From Collinsella sp. AF25-2LB (GTDB taxonomy: Bacteria; Actinomycetota; Coriobacteriia; Coriobacteriales; Coriobacteriaceae): a DNA stretch of 64,000 nt. The notes beneath the pieces are model-generated. The model was not told the DNA's origin. It worked only from the letters and a program-made list of their open reading frames with translations, and did not search any database. The DNA is taken from NCBI RefSeq assembly GCF_003458415.1, contig NZ_QRUF01000002.1:285-64284 (forward strand), read 5' to 3'. Each line of letters begins with the position of its first letter. The first letter of the stretch is position 1. A program made the translations under genes and the position numbers. This document shows positions 8,522-16,227 of the stretch, in pieces.

Positions 8522-9978
8522 TCATAGCTTGCTGTGAGGTCGTACTTGGCGCTCCATTTGCTGTTCGATTCTTTTGTGACGCTAGATGCCGCAGTAAGCT
8601 CAACCTTGGCGCCATCAGTCTTCCACTCTCTCTGATTCATAGCATAAGCAACAATCCCATTCTGAATCCCCGAGATGCTCTGTGGGATGGACTGGTTATC
8701 AGCAGCGATGGAAAAACTCTCTTCCTTGGCATCCAGGTGCTGCTGAATGCGGTCGGCGTACTTTTCTGCCCATTCATCGGCCTTGCCATTTCGCACAAAG
8801 TAATTGTTGGATAGGTCGGTCGAGCGGTAGGCGTAGTCGTTCTTTTTAAAGTTGGCCGTGTGGTCGGAGTGGGCGATTGCCATGAGCTCGTCGGTCAGGC
8901 CAAAGTACAGATGGCGCTGGTCCAGGTCTCCGTACCAATTGTCGCTGGTGTCGTCCCAGGTTAGGTCCATCTGGCACCATTTGCTGTCGATCTTTACGGC
9001 GTTCCAGGTGTGGCCGTTACCGGTGATGCGGCCGTTGGCGATGCCCGCGGCGTCAAGGAGCTTGGAATAGATGCGCTGGTAGCTTTCGCAGGTGCCCTGG
9101 TGGCGCGTGAGGCCGCTTTCGGCCGAGCACCAGTTGAGGCTGTGGTCGTACTCCAGCTGGTCGAGCGTCCGGTCGTGGAGCCACAGCGCCATGTCGTATT
9201 CCGAGCCGTTTGCCTCTTGCCTGCACTGGGCCACGGCGTCGTTGACGATCTGCGTGACGCTTGGGCGGGCGGCGTCGTTTACGGTTACCTCCGCCGTGGT
9301 GCGCAGGTAGTAGATCCCCTTGTCGTTTTGGGGGTCGTTTCTGTCGTTGTCCATAAAGTAGAAGTAGATGCGGTACGTGCCCGATGCCGTGAAGTCAAAG
9401 GTAAAGTCGTGGCCCGTGGTGCCCAGGCTGTAGTAGCTGGCCCATGCCTGGCGCGACGGGTCGCAGACGCTTTCCTGGCTGCCGCCGTCCCAATAGGTGG
9501 GCACGTCCATGCGCGCCTTGGCCTGGGACGAGCCGTTGGCTTGGGTTACGTGGAAGGTCGTCGCGGTGCCCGCGGGGGCGTCGTTCCACGAGACGGTGAA
9601 GGTGACGCCATTTTGGGTTGCGGTGGCGGAGTGGGCGTAGCCGGTTTGTGACGTGGCGGAGATTGCCTCGGGCGCGGGGTTGGCTTGGGCGCGGAGGGAT
9701 GGGACGGTGGTGCCGGTTGCGGCGTCAGCGCTTTCCGTGTTGGCTGCGCTGGTGCCGGTTGATGTGGCGGTGCTGTCCTCTACGGTATCTGCTGCCACTT
9801 TTGTGTTGGTGCCGTCTTCAGCCTTGCCTGTGTCGCCGTTCGTGGCGTCGGCTTGCGCCTGCTGCTCGGCTGTTGATTGAGGCTGCATTGCTTCTGCAAT
9901 GGCTGGCATGGGCAACGTCGCGCTGACCATGAACGTGCACGCGATCGCGCAGATCAGGTAGTAAAGGAGTCGTTTCAT
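8449..9978 (-). CDS. Secreted transglutaminase-like protein (C-terminus shifted out of frame)
   Basis: The start is the ATG whose complement ends at 9978, with GAGAGG eight bases upstream. It opens a signal peptide (MKRLLYYLICAIACTFMVSA), followed by a long Ala/Thr/Gln linker, a beta-rich domain and a transglutaminase-like core. The likely triad is Cys in HQGTCESYQ (about residue 294), His in GHTWNAVKI (about 322) and Asp in DLTWDDTSDN (about 336). Such domains act as extracellular cysteine proteases or crosslinkers. The last 13 residues come from the wrong frame after the lesion at 8491-8496. The intact protein would reach 7391, about 860 residues with four Ig-like repeats. I see no LPXTG anchor. 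Substrate unknown. Confidence 0.8.
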   Translation of the reverse strand: MKRLLYYLICAIACTFMVSATLPMPAIAEAMQPQSTAEQQAQADATNGDTGKAEDGTNTKVAADTVEDSTATSTGTSAANTESADAATGTTVPSLRAQANPAPEAISATSQTGYAHSATATQNGVTFTVSWNDAPAGTATTFHVTQANGSSQAKARMDVPTYWDGGSQESVCDPSRQAWASYYSLGTTGHDFTFDFTASGTYRIYFYFMDNDRNDPQNDKGIYYLRTTAEVTVNDAARPSVTQIVNDAVAQCRQEANGSEYDMALWLHDRTLDQLEYDHSLNWCSAESGLTRHQGTCESYQRIYSKLLDAAGIANGRITGNGHTWNAVKIDSKWCQMDLTWDDTSDNWYGDLDQRHLYFGLTDELMAIAHSDHTANFKKNDYAYRSTDLSNNYFVRNGKADEWAEKYADRIQQHLDAKEESFSIAADNQSIPQSISGIQNGIVAYAMNQREWKTDGAKVELTAASSVTKESNSKWSAKYDLTASYETTYAITTMPRTVKYTTEPKPNSP

Positions 9979-10212
9979 AGCTAGCCTCTCGGTGAGCAAC
10001 CAACAGGGTCCGAAGGCAGCCCCAGGCCAGCACTCCGCACATATTTTGTTGGATTTATTTACGGGGGCACCAGTCAGCATCAGCGAACTTTCTGGGGAAT
10101 GTTGGTTGATTCGGGGTGCGTAAAACAACAGTCTCAAATATTCTTGCTTCCTGTTCAATTTTGTCTATCTACAATTAATAGCAAGCGTATGAGTTGAGGA
10201 GATTGTTTACAG

Positions 10213-11622
10213 GTGGAATCGGTCACTATTCTTTGGATTGCCTTTTATGTCTTTATCGGTTTGTTGAGCGTTCAGCTTGTCCGCTTTGCTGGGCCCTTGG
10301 CGATTGGAGGGCAATACACTGTCGAAGAACTGTATCCCTCCGATGAGTCGGGCAGGTTGAACGTTGCCTACCGAATTCTCGCTCCAACAATTTGTTGCCA
10401 GCTCCCGGTGTTTATTATGGCTGCGATTTGCGATGCGTTTTCAGTTCCAAGTCCTTCGCTGCGATACATGCCTACCCTTTTCTATTGGTTGTTTCTTGGG
10501 GTAATCAAGCATGCAAGGGGTAAATTGCGGTACCGGACTCTTCCTTTCTCATTCGAGGCGTTCATGTCTCTTTTGCTGTCCGTCGCATTCGATCACTTTG
10601 TTATCGATGGCTATCTCGGAGGCCAGGGACTAGATGTGCTTGATACTTCGAGTATTGCCTTTGAGTTTGAGCTGGCATTATTTGGTGTTGTGACCTTTTG
10701 GATTTCCACCTTTTTTAAGCGTTATCAAATTAAGTGTAGCCGTGTGAACTCATATGTCATTCCGTCATATGTTGTTCCGTCGTACTCCGTATCTAGTTAC
10801 TCTTCAATTGATACGGACGAAGCCAGGCTCTTCGCATACGAGCGCGAATATGGTAATCTCTTACCTCAGCGTTTTTCGAATGATCTCCTGTTGAGAAGTG
10901 TTTTCTTCGCAATTATGGCGATAGAGGACGGGAATCGTCCTGAGTTCATCCGAACGATCGAGCGTATGGCCGCTCATTTCCATTTGGCAAAAACCACTGG
11001 AATAATGCAGCAGACGAGCGATACCCCTCTGTCTGATAGGGATAGCGTTAAGCTCGCAATTCCCTATATTGAGCGCATGTGGGACCAGTTCCTTGTTGAA
11101 TTCGGCCGTTCTGCTGAGGGGGCCGGGGGAGACGGTCTGCGAATTTTCATGGGCTATTACACCTACGACTACTTGATGTTGTCGCGGACTATCCGCAATC
11201 ACTTTGCGCCATTTTACGGGGACTATTGTGGAACGAGATTACTTAATGCTAATCGCGTATTTTGCGATGTTCTGGAATTTGAGGAAAGGCAGCGCTACGG
11301 ATTGCTTCCAAAGACTGTTTCTGCGACTGGATCGATATGCGCCACTGAGCTTGGATGGCTTTCTGGAGAGTACTGTTATTGGTCCGATTACAACACGGTT
11401 GTATCCTGTCTGAATGAAAATGCTGCCAATGGCGTTAAGCTGGTCAGCAAAAATGACGTGAATAAAACTCAGCTAACCGAGATGACCTCTAGGCTTAAGG
11501 AGCAAGGTGTTTCCGTTCTTGAGGTCAAGTATGTGCCCGATGCTTCGGCTACCATCGTGTGCATCGGCGATTCCTCTAAGATTTCGAGTACTGCCGGTAG
11601 TGACTGGATGGTTGTTGGCTAG
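10213..11622 (+). CDS. Orphan membrane protein with soluble C-terminal domain, unknown function
   Basis: I do not recognise this 469-residue protein with certainty. About five hydrophobic helices fill residues 1-170. A Tyr/Ser/Val-rich linker follows (repeats of the type YVIPSYVVPSY), then a soluble domain of about 280 residues. That domain contains AIMAIEDGNRPEF and, about 20 residues later, TTGIMQQTSDTPLSD. The order and spacing faintly recall the catalytic glutamate and second motif of peptidoglycan glycosyltransferases (EDxxF, then STxTQQ), but the match is short. The start is GTG at 10213 with GAGGAG eleven bases upstream. It stands alone, divergent from the transglutaminase-like gene and AT-richer than the core genes. 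Confidence 0.7.
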   Translation: MESVTILWIAFYVFIGLLSVQLVRFAGPLAIGGQYTVEELYPSDESGRLNVAYRILAPTICCQLPVFIMAAICDAFSVPSPSLRYMPTLFYWLFLGVIKHARGKLRYRTLPFSFEAFMSLLLSVAFDHFVIDGYLGGQGLDVLDTSSIAFEFELALFGVVTFWISTFFKRYQIKCSRVNSYVIPSYVVPSYSVSSYSSIDTDEARLFAYEREYGNLLPQRFSNDLLLRSVFFAIMAIEDGNRPEFIRTIERMAAHFHLAKTTGIMQQTSDTPLSDRDSVKLAIPYIERMWDQFLVEFGRSAEGAGGDGLRIFMGYYTYDYLMLSRTIRNHFAPFYGDYCGTRLLNANRVFCDVLEFEERQRYGLLPKTVSATGSICATELGWLSGEYCYWSDYNTVVSCLNENAANGVKLVSKNDVNKTQLTEMTSRLKEQGVSVLEVKYVPDASATIVCIGDSSKISSTAGSDWMVVG

Positions 11623-11735
11623 GTGAATCATCTTCGCCTTTCCGCATATTGATTGCGCATTCTCGTGCACGGACGCGAAAATGCTTCGCATTAGTTTCAA
11701 CGCGAAGAGTATTTGCTACATGATTAACATTTTTG

Positions 11736-11756
11736 GATGCGCAATTACTGCGCATC
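11736..11756. repeat. Perfect 8-bp stem-loop behind the membrane protein gene
   Basis: GATGCGCA and TGCGCATC flank a five-base loop, 114 bases after the stop at 11622. There is no T-run after it, so it is a weak terminator at best. Confidence 0.5.
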
Positions 11757-11777
11757 TAGGTTAACATCCAGTTAGTG

Positions 11778-12058
11778 ATGCAGTTGTCGTGGGCTCTACG
11801 TGAGGCGATGACAAAGGAGGGTCGTTGTTTGGTTGTTATCGGCAACGGCCCTTTGATTTTAGGAGTTACTTTGGCGATGGAATTTTAGACTTTCGCTCAA
11901 CTTATCGAACTCCTAGAGAGTCATGGCGTTCTAACTGATGCCGCTGCGCTAGATTGCCTGAGGCGCGAAATGAATATTTGCTCGTCGGAACACTGCTGAA
12001 TATTGGGTCACCTGTGCGGTTCGAATTTTCAATTGTCGAGCAGCTTTGTCTCCGATGA
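11778..12058 (+). pseudogene. Decayed small gene of unknown family
   Basis: Starting from ATG at 11778 (GTG just before it), one frame reads MQLSWALREAM and onward as plausible protein until an in-frame TAG at 11886. It continues as TFAQLIELLESHGVLTDAAA. Around 11960 the protein-like sense passes to another frame (RNEYLLVGTLLNIGSPVRFE) and ends at TGA 12056-12058. One stop plus one frameshift within about 90 codons points to a decayed gene, not an active one. A terminator-like hairpin at 11813-11854 lies inside it. I cannot name the family. Confidence 0.45.
11813..11854 (+). terminator. Terminator-like hairpin inside the decayed gene
   Basis: AGGGTCGTTG (from 11818) pairs with CAACGGCCCT (to 11852) around a 15-base loop, with one G-U pair, and is followed by TTGATTTT. 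It could be a chance feature of the degraded gene or an attenuator. Confidence 0.35.
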
Positions 12059-12129
12059 AGTCTTGCAATTCTAGTAAAATCCAAACATATGTTCTATACT
12101 TATGGAAGTAGCTTGTTTGGAGGCGCTAG

Positions 12130-13725
12130 ATGGAAGTCGGAAGAGATGACATTGTAGAAAGCGTTGTACGTTTGATAAATGGGGTGGGGCGTAGCCCATA
12201 TTTATTCGTCGGCTCGGGCTTTTCCCGTAGATACATGGGTACCGACGATTGGGTTGGTTTGTTAAGGCACCTCTGTTCCCGTCTTTCCGATGATCCCTTT
12301 CGGCTTGACTCGTACCTGGCACGTTGTCCAGATGAGTCTGACAATAGCGCATTGCCCTCTGCCGCGACGATGCTTGATAAGGATATGCGCATAGCTGTTC
12401 TTGAGGACCCTCGCTTCGCTTCTTTTAGAAACGATCATGTAGAGGACATTCGTCAGCGTAAATCTATTTTAAAGATCATGGCGGCCGAGAGGTTATCCTC
12501 GTTCAAACCTGAATATATGACGCATGAGCTTGATATCTTGAGAGAGGTTGGCAGGCGGCGTATCTCTGGAGTTATAACAACCAACTATGACTGTCTCCTG
12601 GAGTCGCTATTTCCCGAGTTTAAAGTTTTTGTTGGCCAAGACGATCTCGTCTTTCACAGAACTTTTGAAATGGGTGAAATCTATAAGATCCACGGTTCTA
12701 TGGATAATCCTGAATCTATGGTTCTTGAGGAGGCAGATTACGCAAAACTCGCCGAAACACAGGATTACTTGGCTGCCAAGTTGTTAACTATTTTTATGGA
12801 ATACCCAATTATTTTTATCGGTTATTCCCTTAACGACCCCGATATCCAAGCTATCCTCATGTCGATTTCGCGCTGCCTCGGTTCTAACAATCTTGCGTTG
12901 CTTAGAAAGCGCTTTATCTTCCTTACTAGGGGAGAAAACGCAACCTCAACTCATTCGTTTACCTTTCCAGGTATTGGCGAGATAAGCATGACCGAGATTA
13001 GGACGAACGATTTTGGTGCAGTGTATGAAGCAATTGGACAATCCAAATGCTCCTTCTCGCCCAGGATCATTCGTGAGCTTCGCAGGAGCATCTACGCCTT
13101 GGCTGATGAGGGCGATCCGAATGACTCTCTGGTAGTTGAAGCGAGTTTTAGCGACCTCGAGAGACTTCCGGAGGGACAGCATCTTGTGCTGGGTATCGGT
13201 GTTGCGAATGCTTCTTTAGGGCACGGGCATATGGTCAAAGCCGAACTTCTATATCGTGATGTTGTGTTTGATGACGAACATGTTGCTCCTAAGCTTGCCG
13301 TCGAGGAATACCTTCCTTCGCTGCTTGCTTCTAACTCGGGTGGTTTGCCCATGTATAAGTATTTAAGCGCGTATTCAGGGGAAGTTCTTAATCCAAGGAT
13401 GCTAAAGGAAATAGATGAGAAGAAGGATTTAGATGCTTTTCTAAACAACAGCCTACGAAAGGCAAAAGGTAGCTATCATCATTCGGGAATTAGACACTCG
13501 GTTCAGTCTGTTATAGCTAACGAAGGCTTTGAGGAAGCATTTAAAAAGCTTGTGCTACTTGAAGAAGATGAGATCGATCTAAATAAGTTGCTTGAATATC
13601 TGAGGGCGCTCATCATGGACGATCGCAAGATAATCCACGGTAATAGCGAGCTGAAACGGCTTATTAGAATGTATGATTTCCTTAAGTACAAGAAGGCCTT
13701 CGACATATCGGCTACTAGTGAGTAA
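12130..13725 (+). CDS. SIR2-like domain protein, predicted NAD-consuming defence effector
   Basis: A 531-residue protein whose first 280 residues carry the SIR2-like NAD-binding set: FVGSGFS (28-32), ITTNYD (149-154, with the Asn that positions NAD), KIHGS (186-190, with the catalytic His) and FIGYSLNDPDIQ (229-240). In many bacterial defence proteins this fold degrades NAD and kills the infected cell; family knowledge supports that role here but nothing in the locus proves it. Residues 290-531 show no motif I know and may be the sensor. The ATG at 12130 has GGAGG nine bases upstream. There is no partner gene: a decayed ORF lies upstream and non-coding repeats lie downstream. Confidence 0.85.
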   Translation: MEVGRDDIVESVVRLINGVGRSPYLFVGSGFSRRYMGTDDWVGLLRHLCSRLSDDPFRLDSYLARCPDESDNSALPSAATMLDKDMRIAVLEDPRFASFRNDHVEDIRQRKSILKIMAAERLSSFKPEYMTHELDILREVGRRRISGVITTNYDCLLESLFPEFKVFVGQDDLVFHRTFEMGEIYKIHGSMDNPESMVLEEADYAKLAETQDYLAAKLLTIFMEYPIIFIGYSLNDPDIQAILMSISRCLGSNNLALLRKRFIFLTRGENATSTHSFTFPGIGEISMTEIRTNDFGAVYEAIGQSKCSFSPRIIRELRRSIYALADEGDPNDSLVVEASFSDLERLPEGQHLVLGIGVANASLGHGHMVKAELLYRDVVFDDEHVAPKLAVEEYLPSLLASNSGGLPMYKYLSAYSGEVLNPRMLKEIDEKKDLDAFLNNSLRKAKGSYHHSGIRHSVQSVIANEGFEEAFKKLVLLEEDEIDLNKLLEYLRALIMDDRKIIHGNSELKRLIRMYDFLKYKKAFDISATSE

Positions 13726-14247
13726 TCCCACCTAGCGTCTATGAAGAAGGCCATCTTTGTAAACTATGGCATCTGAGCGTATAGTGCGAACACCACGTGC
13801 AAATGCATACTTAATATAACGCTTTCTGCTTGAAATCACAATGGTGTCTGTTTCGACCCGCCAATCAAGGGAAGATAGTGTAGAGTATCTTTCTGCAATA
13901 CAAAAGCTCTTTGGGAGCTTTAAGGGTGACGCTTTCAAATTGAGAGTGTTGCCCTTTTTTCATGTATGCAATGTGTGACGTACTAGCCAAGCACCATCCC
14001 GGCAATGGAATGATCGAGCATGGGCGGCTTCTACTGGTTGACGTGATCGTGGTCAAACAAGTGATATCGATTAGAATTAAATCAATTGCGCTGGAAGCCT
14101 TCGGGCGACACCTGAAGAGGGTTGATGCGTCGGTCCTCTTTTTTTGTTTGGATGTAAGATTCGGCCAGGCAAAACAAGGATCTCATTTGGGGAGAACAAA
14201 TATCCGGCGGTTTTCCGCTTCGGGACGCGCGGTTTAAGGGTGCTTTT

Positions 14248-14513
14248 CGGAAGTGCGGGGAAAAATCGGAAACCTCCGAGCATAAACCGAATTTCGGCAA
14301 CAAAACCGCAGGTCGCGGAAGGCTAAAACAGGGGTCTGGTCTGTCGATCTCGGTTTTTCACCGCACTTCCGGAAACGCCCGACGGAAGCATGCGGCAAAT
14401 TTTGGAACCCTCGAGCACATCGTCCTTTTCATGAAAAGAACCCGCAGGTAGAAGCGTTGCCACTATCCAGTGTGGTTGACGTGTCTAGAATATGCCGCAC
14501 ACTTCCGGATTTT
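14248..14513. repeat. Array of four diverged repeats in alternating orientation
   Basis: An 18-base unit at 14248-14265 (CGGAAGTGCGGGGAAAAA) recurs in inverted form at 14354-14371 with one mismatch. A diverged direct copy begins at 14383 (CGGAAGCATGCGGCAAAT), and another inverted one lies at 14494-14513 (GCCGCACACTTCCGGATTTT). The first and third copies are also followed by similar tails (CCTCCGAGCA and CCCTCGAGCA). Orientation alternates + - + -, as in BIME/REP-like arrays. No ORF here explains the conservation. Confidence 0.65.
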
Positions 14514-14588
14514 GCATAAGCTCGACTGGTTTGTTTATCGATTGGGGCAGAGGAATCTTGTCTGGACCTCGTTATATGTATTTAAATG

Positions 14589-14618
14589 GATGAACTTAAC
14601 CTATAAGTTAAGTTCATC
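14589..14618. promoter_or_regulatory. Perfect 12-bp palindrome, likely operator of the toxin-antitoxin operon
   Basis: GATGAACTTAAC and GTTAAGTTCATC flank a six-base spacer, just upstream of the ribosome site for the TTG at 14638. A possible promoter (TTGTCT at 14558, TATTTA at 14579) precedes it. HigA-type antitoxins commonly repress their own operon through such sites, so the HTH protein at 14852 is the likely ligand. Confidence 0.65.
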
Positions 14619-14637
14619 TAGAAATGGGAGGTGCCCT

Positions 14638-14811
14638 TTGGCAGAAGGATATGATCTTGTCGAATATAGAGACCTCAAGGGTCGACCGTTTTGGGAATTG
14701 ACGGCTTCTCCCGACAACACTCAATTCCAGAAAATGTTGTCAGACCCTAAGCGGAAATTAACCGCTCGAACAATGATCGGCCAGAATAGCACGTCAACTT
14801 CTGGAATCTGA
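14638..14811 (+). pseudogene. Truncated HigB/RelE-like toxin remnant
   Basis: Starting at TTG 14638, seven bases after GGGAGG, the 57-residue frame begins AEGYDLVEYRDLKGRPFWEL. This resembles the start of phage-derived Gp49/HigB-type toxins (Tyr-x-x-x-Tyr-Lys-Asp-x-x-Gly-x-x-Pro pattern). Those proteins are normally about 100-120 residues; this one stops at 14811, and only 40 bases separate it from the antitoxin gene, so the catalytic C-terminal half is missing. The family call rests on a short stretch and on the neighbouring HTH gene. Confidence 0.5.
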
Positions 14812-14851
14812 GCCTTGACTTTTATACTTGGCTTTCGAAACGGAGAACACA

Positions 14852-15238
14852 ATGAATAAAGTAGATTTATCTGATTTTTACGCCGATACAGAAACCAGCG
14901 AAACACGCGCTTATGAACACGCGCTAGATATCGAGTTTATTGTTCATCGCGAGATGAAGCGTCTGGGTTTAAGCAAAAGCGATTTGGCAAAGCGTATGGG
15001 CGTGAGCCTTCAGTCGCTTTCGAAGCTGTTGAATTCTCAGCCCAATATGACGCTGAAGACGATCGCTAGGTTCGAGCTTGCTTTGGGTATCAATATCGTT
15101 CCTAAGGTTACCGTTAGCTATTCTAAAGAGCTACCGTTTCTTTCATCCAACAATTTCGTGCGAGAGCAATGTACATCGCCTGGCATTCTCCCCGCAGAGC
15201 TGTCAGCAGATTGCGATGTGCCTTTTCAGAGCGAATAG
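14852..15238 (+). CDS. XRE-family HTH protein, HigA-like antitoxin
   Basis: A 128-residue cytoplasmic DNA-binding protein. The helix-turn-helix spans about residues 36-75 (GLSKSDLAKRMGVSLQSLSK, then MTLKTIARFELALGINI), typical of HigA/XRE antitoxins encoded downstream of their toxin. I use the ATG at 14852, seven bases after GGAG. The toxin gene upstream is truncated, so this is probably an orphaned antitoxin still able to bind the palindrome at 14589-14618. The C-terminal 45 residues show no known motif. Confidence 0.78.
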   Translation: MNKVDLSDFYADTETSETRAYEHALDIEFIVHREMKRLGLSKSDLAKRMGVSLQSLSKLLNSQPNMTLKTIARFELALGINIVPKVTVSYSKELPFLSSNNFVREQCTSPGILPAELSADCDVPFQSE

Positions 15239-15393
15239 CAGCCTCTCAATGAGCCTGGGTCGGACGAGTTGCCACTCCCACATTCCCTAAAAAAGTTCTT
15301 AAAACAGCCTTAAAGGCGCTCCAGCTCGTGTTGACAGCGTAAAATACGCATGTTTGACTATGACAAAAGTGGATTTTAGGGGAGGGGTGCGCC

Positions 15394-16080
15394 ATGGAAG
15401 TGCTGGTTGTTGGCAACACCGCATATGTTGACGATGACTTTTGTGCCAAGGCGTTCCCCGGGGACCATGTGCAGGTTGTAGCCGCGCAGGACACGCGCCG
15501 CGACGAGTCGTCGCCCCATGCTTCGTGGAAAGAGCTCCTCCAGCACCTGGACCAGGCCTACGAGTTTGAGCGCGTGGTCTACCTTTCTACCTACCTCACC
15601 CCGCATACCGTGACTTTTGGCGACATTGGGCTGCTGCGCTCGGTGTTTCGTGCCTGTATGGGACGCAATGTGCAGCTGCTGTTTATTGCGGGGCCCGCGG
15701 GTGCAGAGGGCACCACTGGCGGATGTGACGACGACGCCACGGCCGCCAGTGGGGCCCAGACGGGCAAGGGCATTATCGCCCGCGCTGCCAACGACCTGTG
15801 CCGTTACTATGCATCGCGCGACGGCATCCAAGCCAAAGTCCTGCGCGTGCCGTATCTGTATACCGCATCGCCGGCATTAACCGACCCATTTTTGATGCCG
15901 TTGTTCGAGGCATGCTCGGGCGGGTCGGTCGCGCTTCAGGGTGCGGCAGATGCGCCGTTTCCCCTGCTGTGTGCCGAGGAACTCGCGGTGTTGGTGCATC
16001 GTATCTTTGACAGCTGGGATGCCAACTTTGAGATGCTCGACGTTGCAGACGCTTTTGGCCACCCGAGGCCTATGGCGTGA
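15394..16080 (+). CDS. NAD-dependent epimerase/dehydratase-like protein, degenerate and frameshifted at the end
   Basis: About 228 residues related to extended SDR epimerases: a short N-terminal strand VLVVGNT, VVYLSTYLTPH, and the AKVLRVPYLY segment usual after the active site. The glycine-rich GxxGxxG motif and the YxxxK pair are not evident, so it may not be an active enzyme. The ribosome site GGGGAGGGG precedes the ATG. Near 16062 one base appears lost: the current frame ends GHPRPMA then TGA, while the next frame reads AYGVTVDAPGASVTYHTLSI to a TAG at 16128-16130, giving the natural join GHPEAYGVTV. The protein thus loses about 20 native residues. Confidence 0.65.
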   Translation: MEVLVVGNTAYVDDDFCAKAFPGDHVQVVAAQDTRRDESSPHASWKELLQHLDQAYEFERVVYLSTYLTPHTVTFGDIGLLRSVFRACMGRNVQLLFIAGPAGAEGTTGGCDDDATAASGAQTGKGIIARAANDLCRYYASRDGIQAKVLRVPYLYTASPALTDPFLMPLFEACSGGSVALQGAADAPFPLLCAEELAVLVHRIFDSWDANFEMLDVADAFGHPRPMA

Positions 16081-16168
16081 CCGTTGACGCTCCGGGTGCG
16101 AGCGTGACCTATCACACGCTCAGCATCTAGGCGTTTCGTCGCCTATCGGCGCTATACTGCAGCCGTTG

Positions 16169-16206
16169 CCCACGATGCGGGGAACACCCGCATCGTGGGT
16201 TTTTTG
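16169..16206 (+). terminator. Strong intrinsic terminator (or attenuator) before the PLP-fold gene
   Basis: Arms CCCACGATGCGGG (16169-16181) and CCCGCATCGTGGG (16187-16199) form a perfect 13-bp stem with a five-base loop, followed by six T. A TATACT box at 16153-16158 sits directly before it, so the hairpin may be read as a leader of the downstream gene as well as the end of the epimerase-like gene. Confidence 0.85.
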
Positions 16207-16227
16207 CTTATGAAGGGACGGTGCCGC

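Larger units (their letters stand above)
13726..14637. other. Gene-poor stretch with decayed ORFs and inverted repeats
   Basis: No intact gene is convincing in these 900 bases. On the minus strand 13732-13938 a 68-codon ORF (ending KDGLLHRR) reads like the tail of a protein, and the sense upstream of it is broken; it may be a remnant. On the plus strand 13962-14237 another ORF lacks a ribosome site. At 14116-14147 AAGAGG and CCTCTT flank a loop followed by seven T, a possible terminator. The rest holds the inverted-repeat array at 14248-14513 and the promoter area of the toxin-antitoxin remnant. Confidence 0.55.

Noticed and set aside
11886..11888. TAG read as a sense codon (recoding) in the small ORF
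   Set aside because: The same frame breaks again about 75 bases later, and no recoding element or special tRNA is visible, so decay is simpler.
13962..14237. A 91-codon plus-strand ORF downstream of the SIR2 gene
   Set aside because: No ribosome site, no recognised motif, and its 3' part runs toward the inverted-repeat array.
14470..14637. Upstream extension of the toxin remnant to 14470
   Set aside because: The extension would pass through the palindrome and promoter area; the TTG at 14638 has a proper GGGAGG site.
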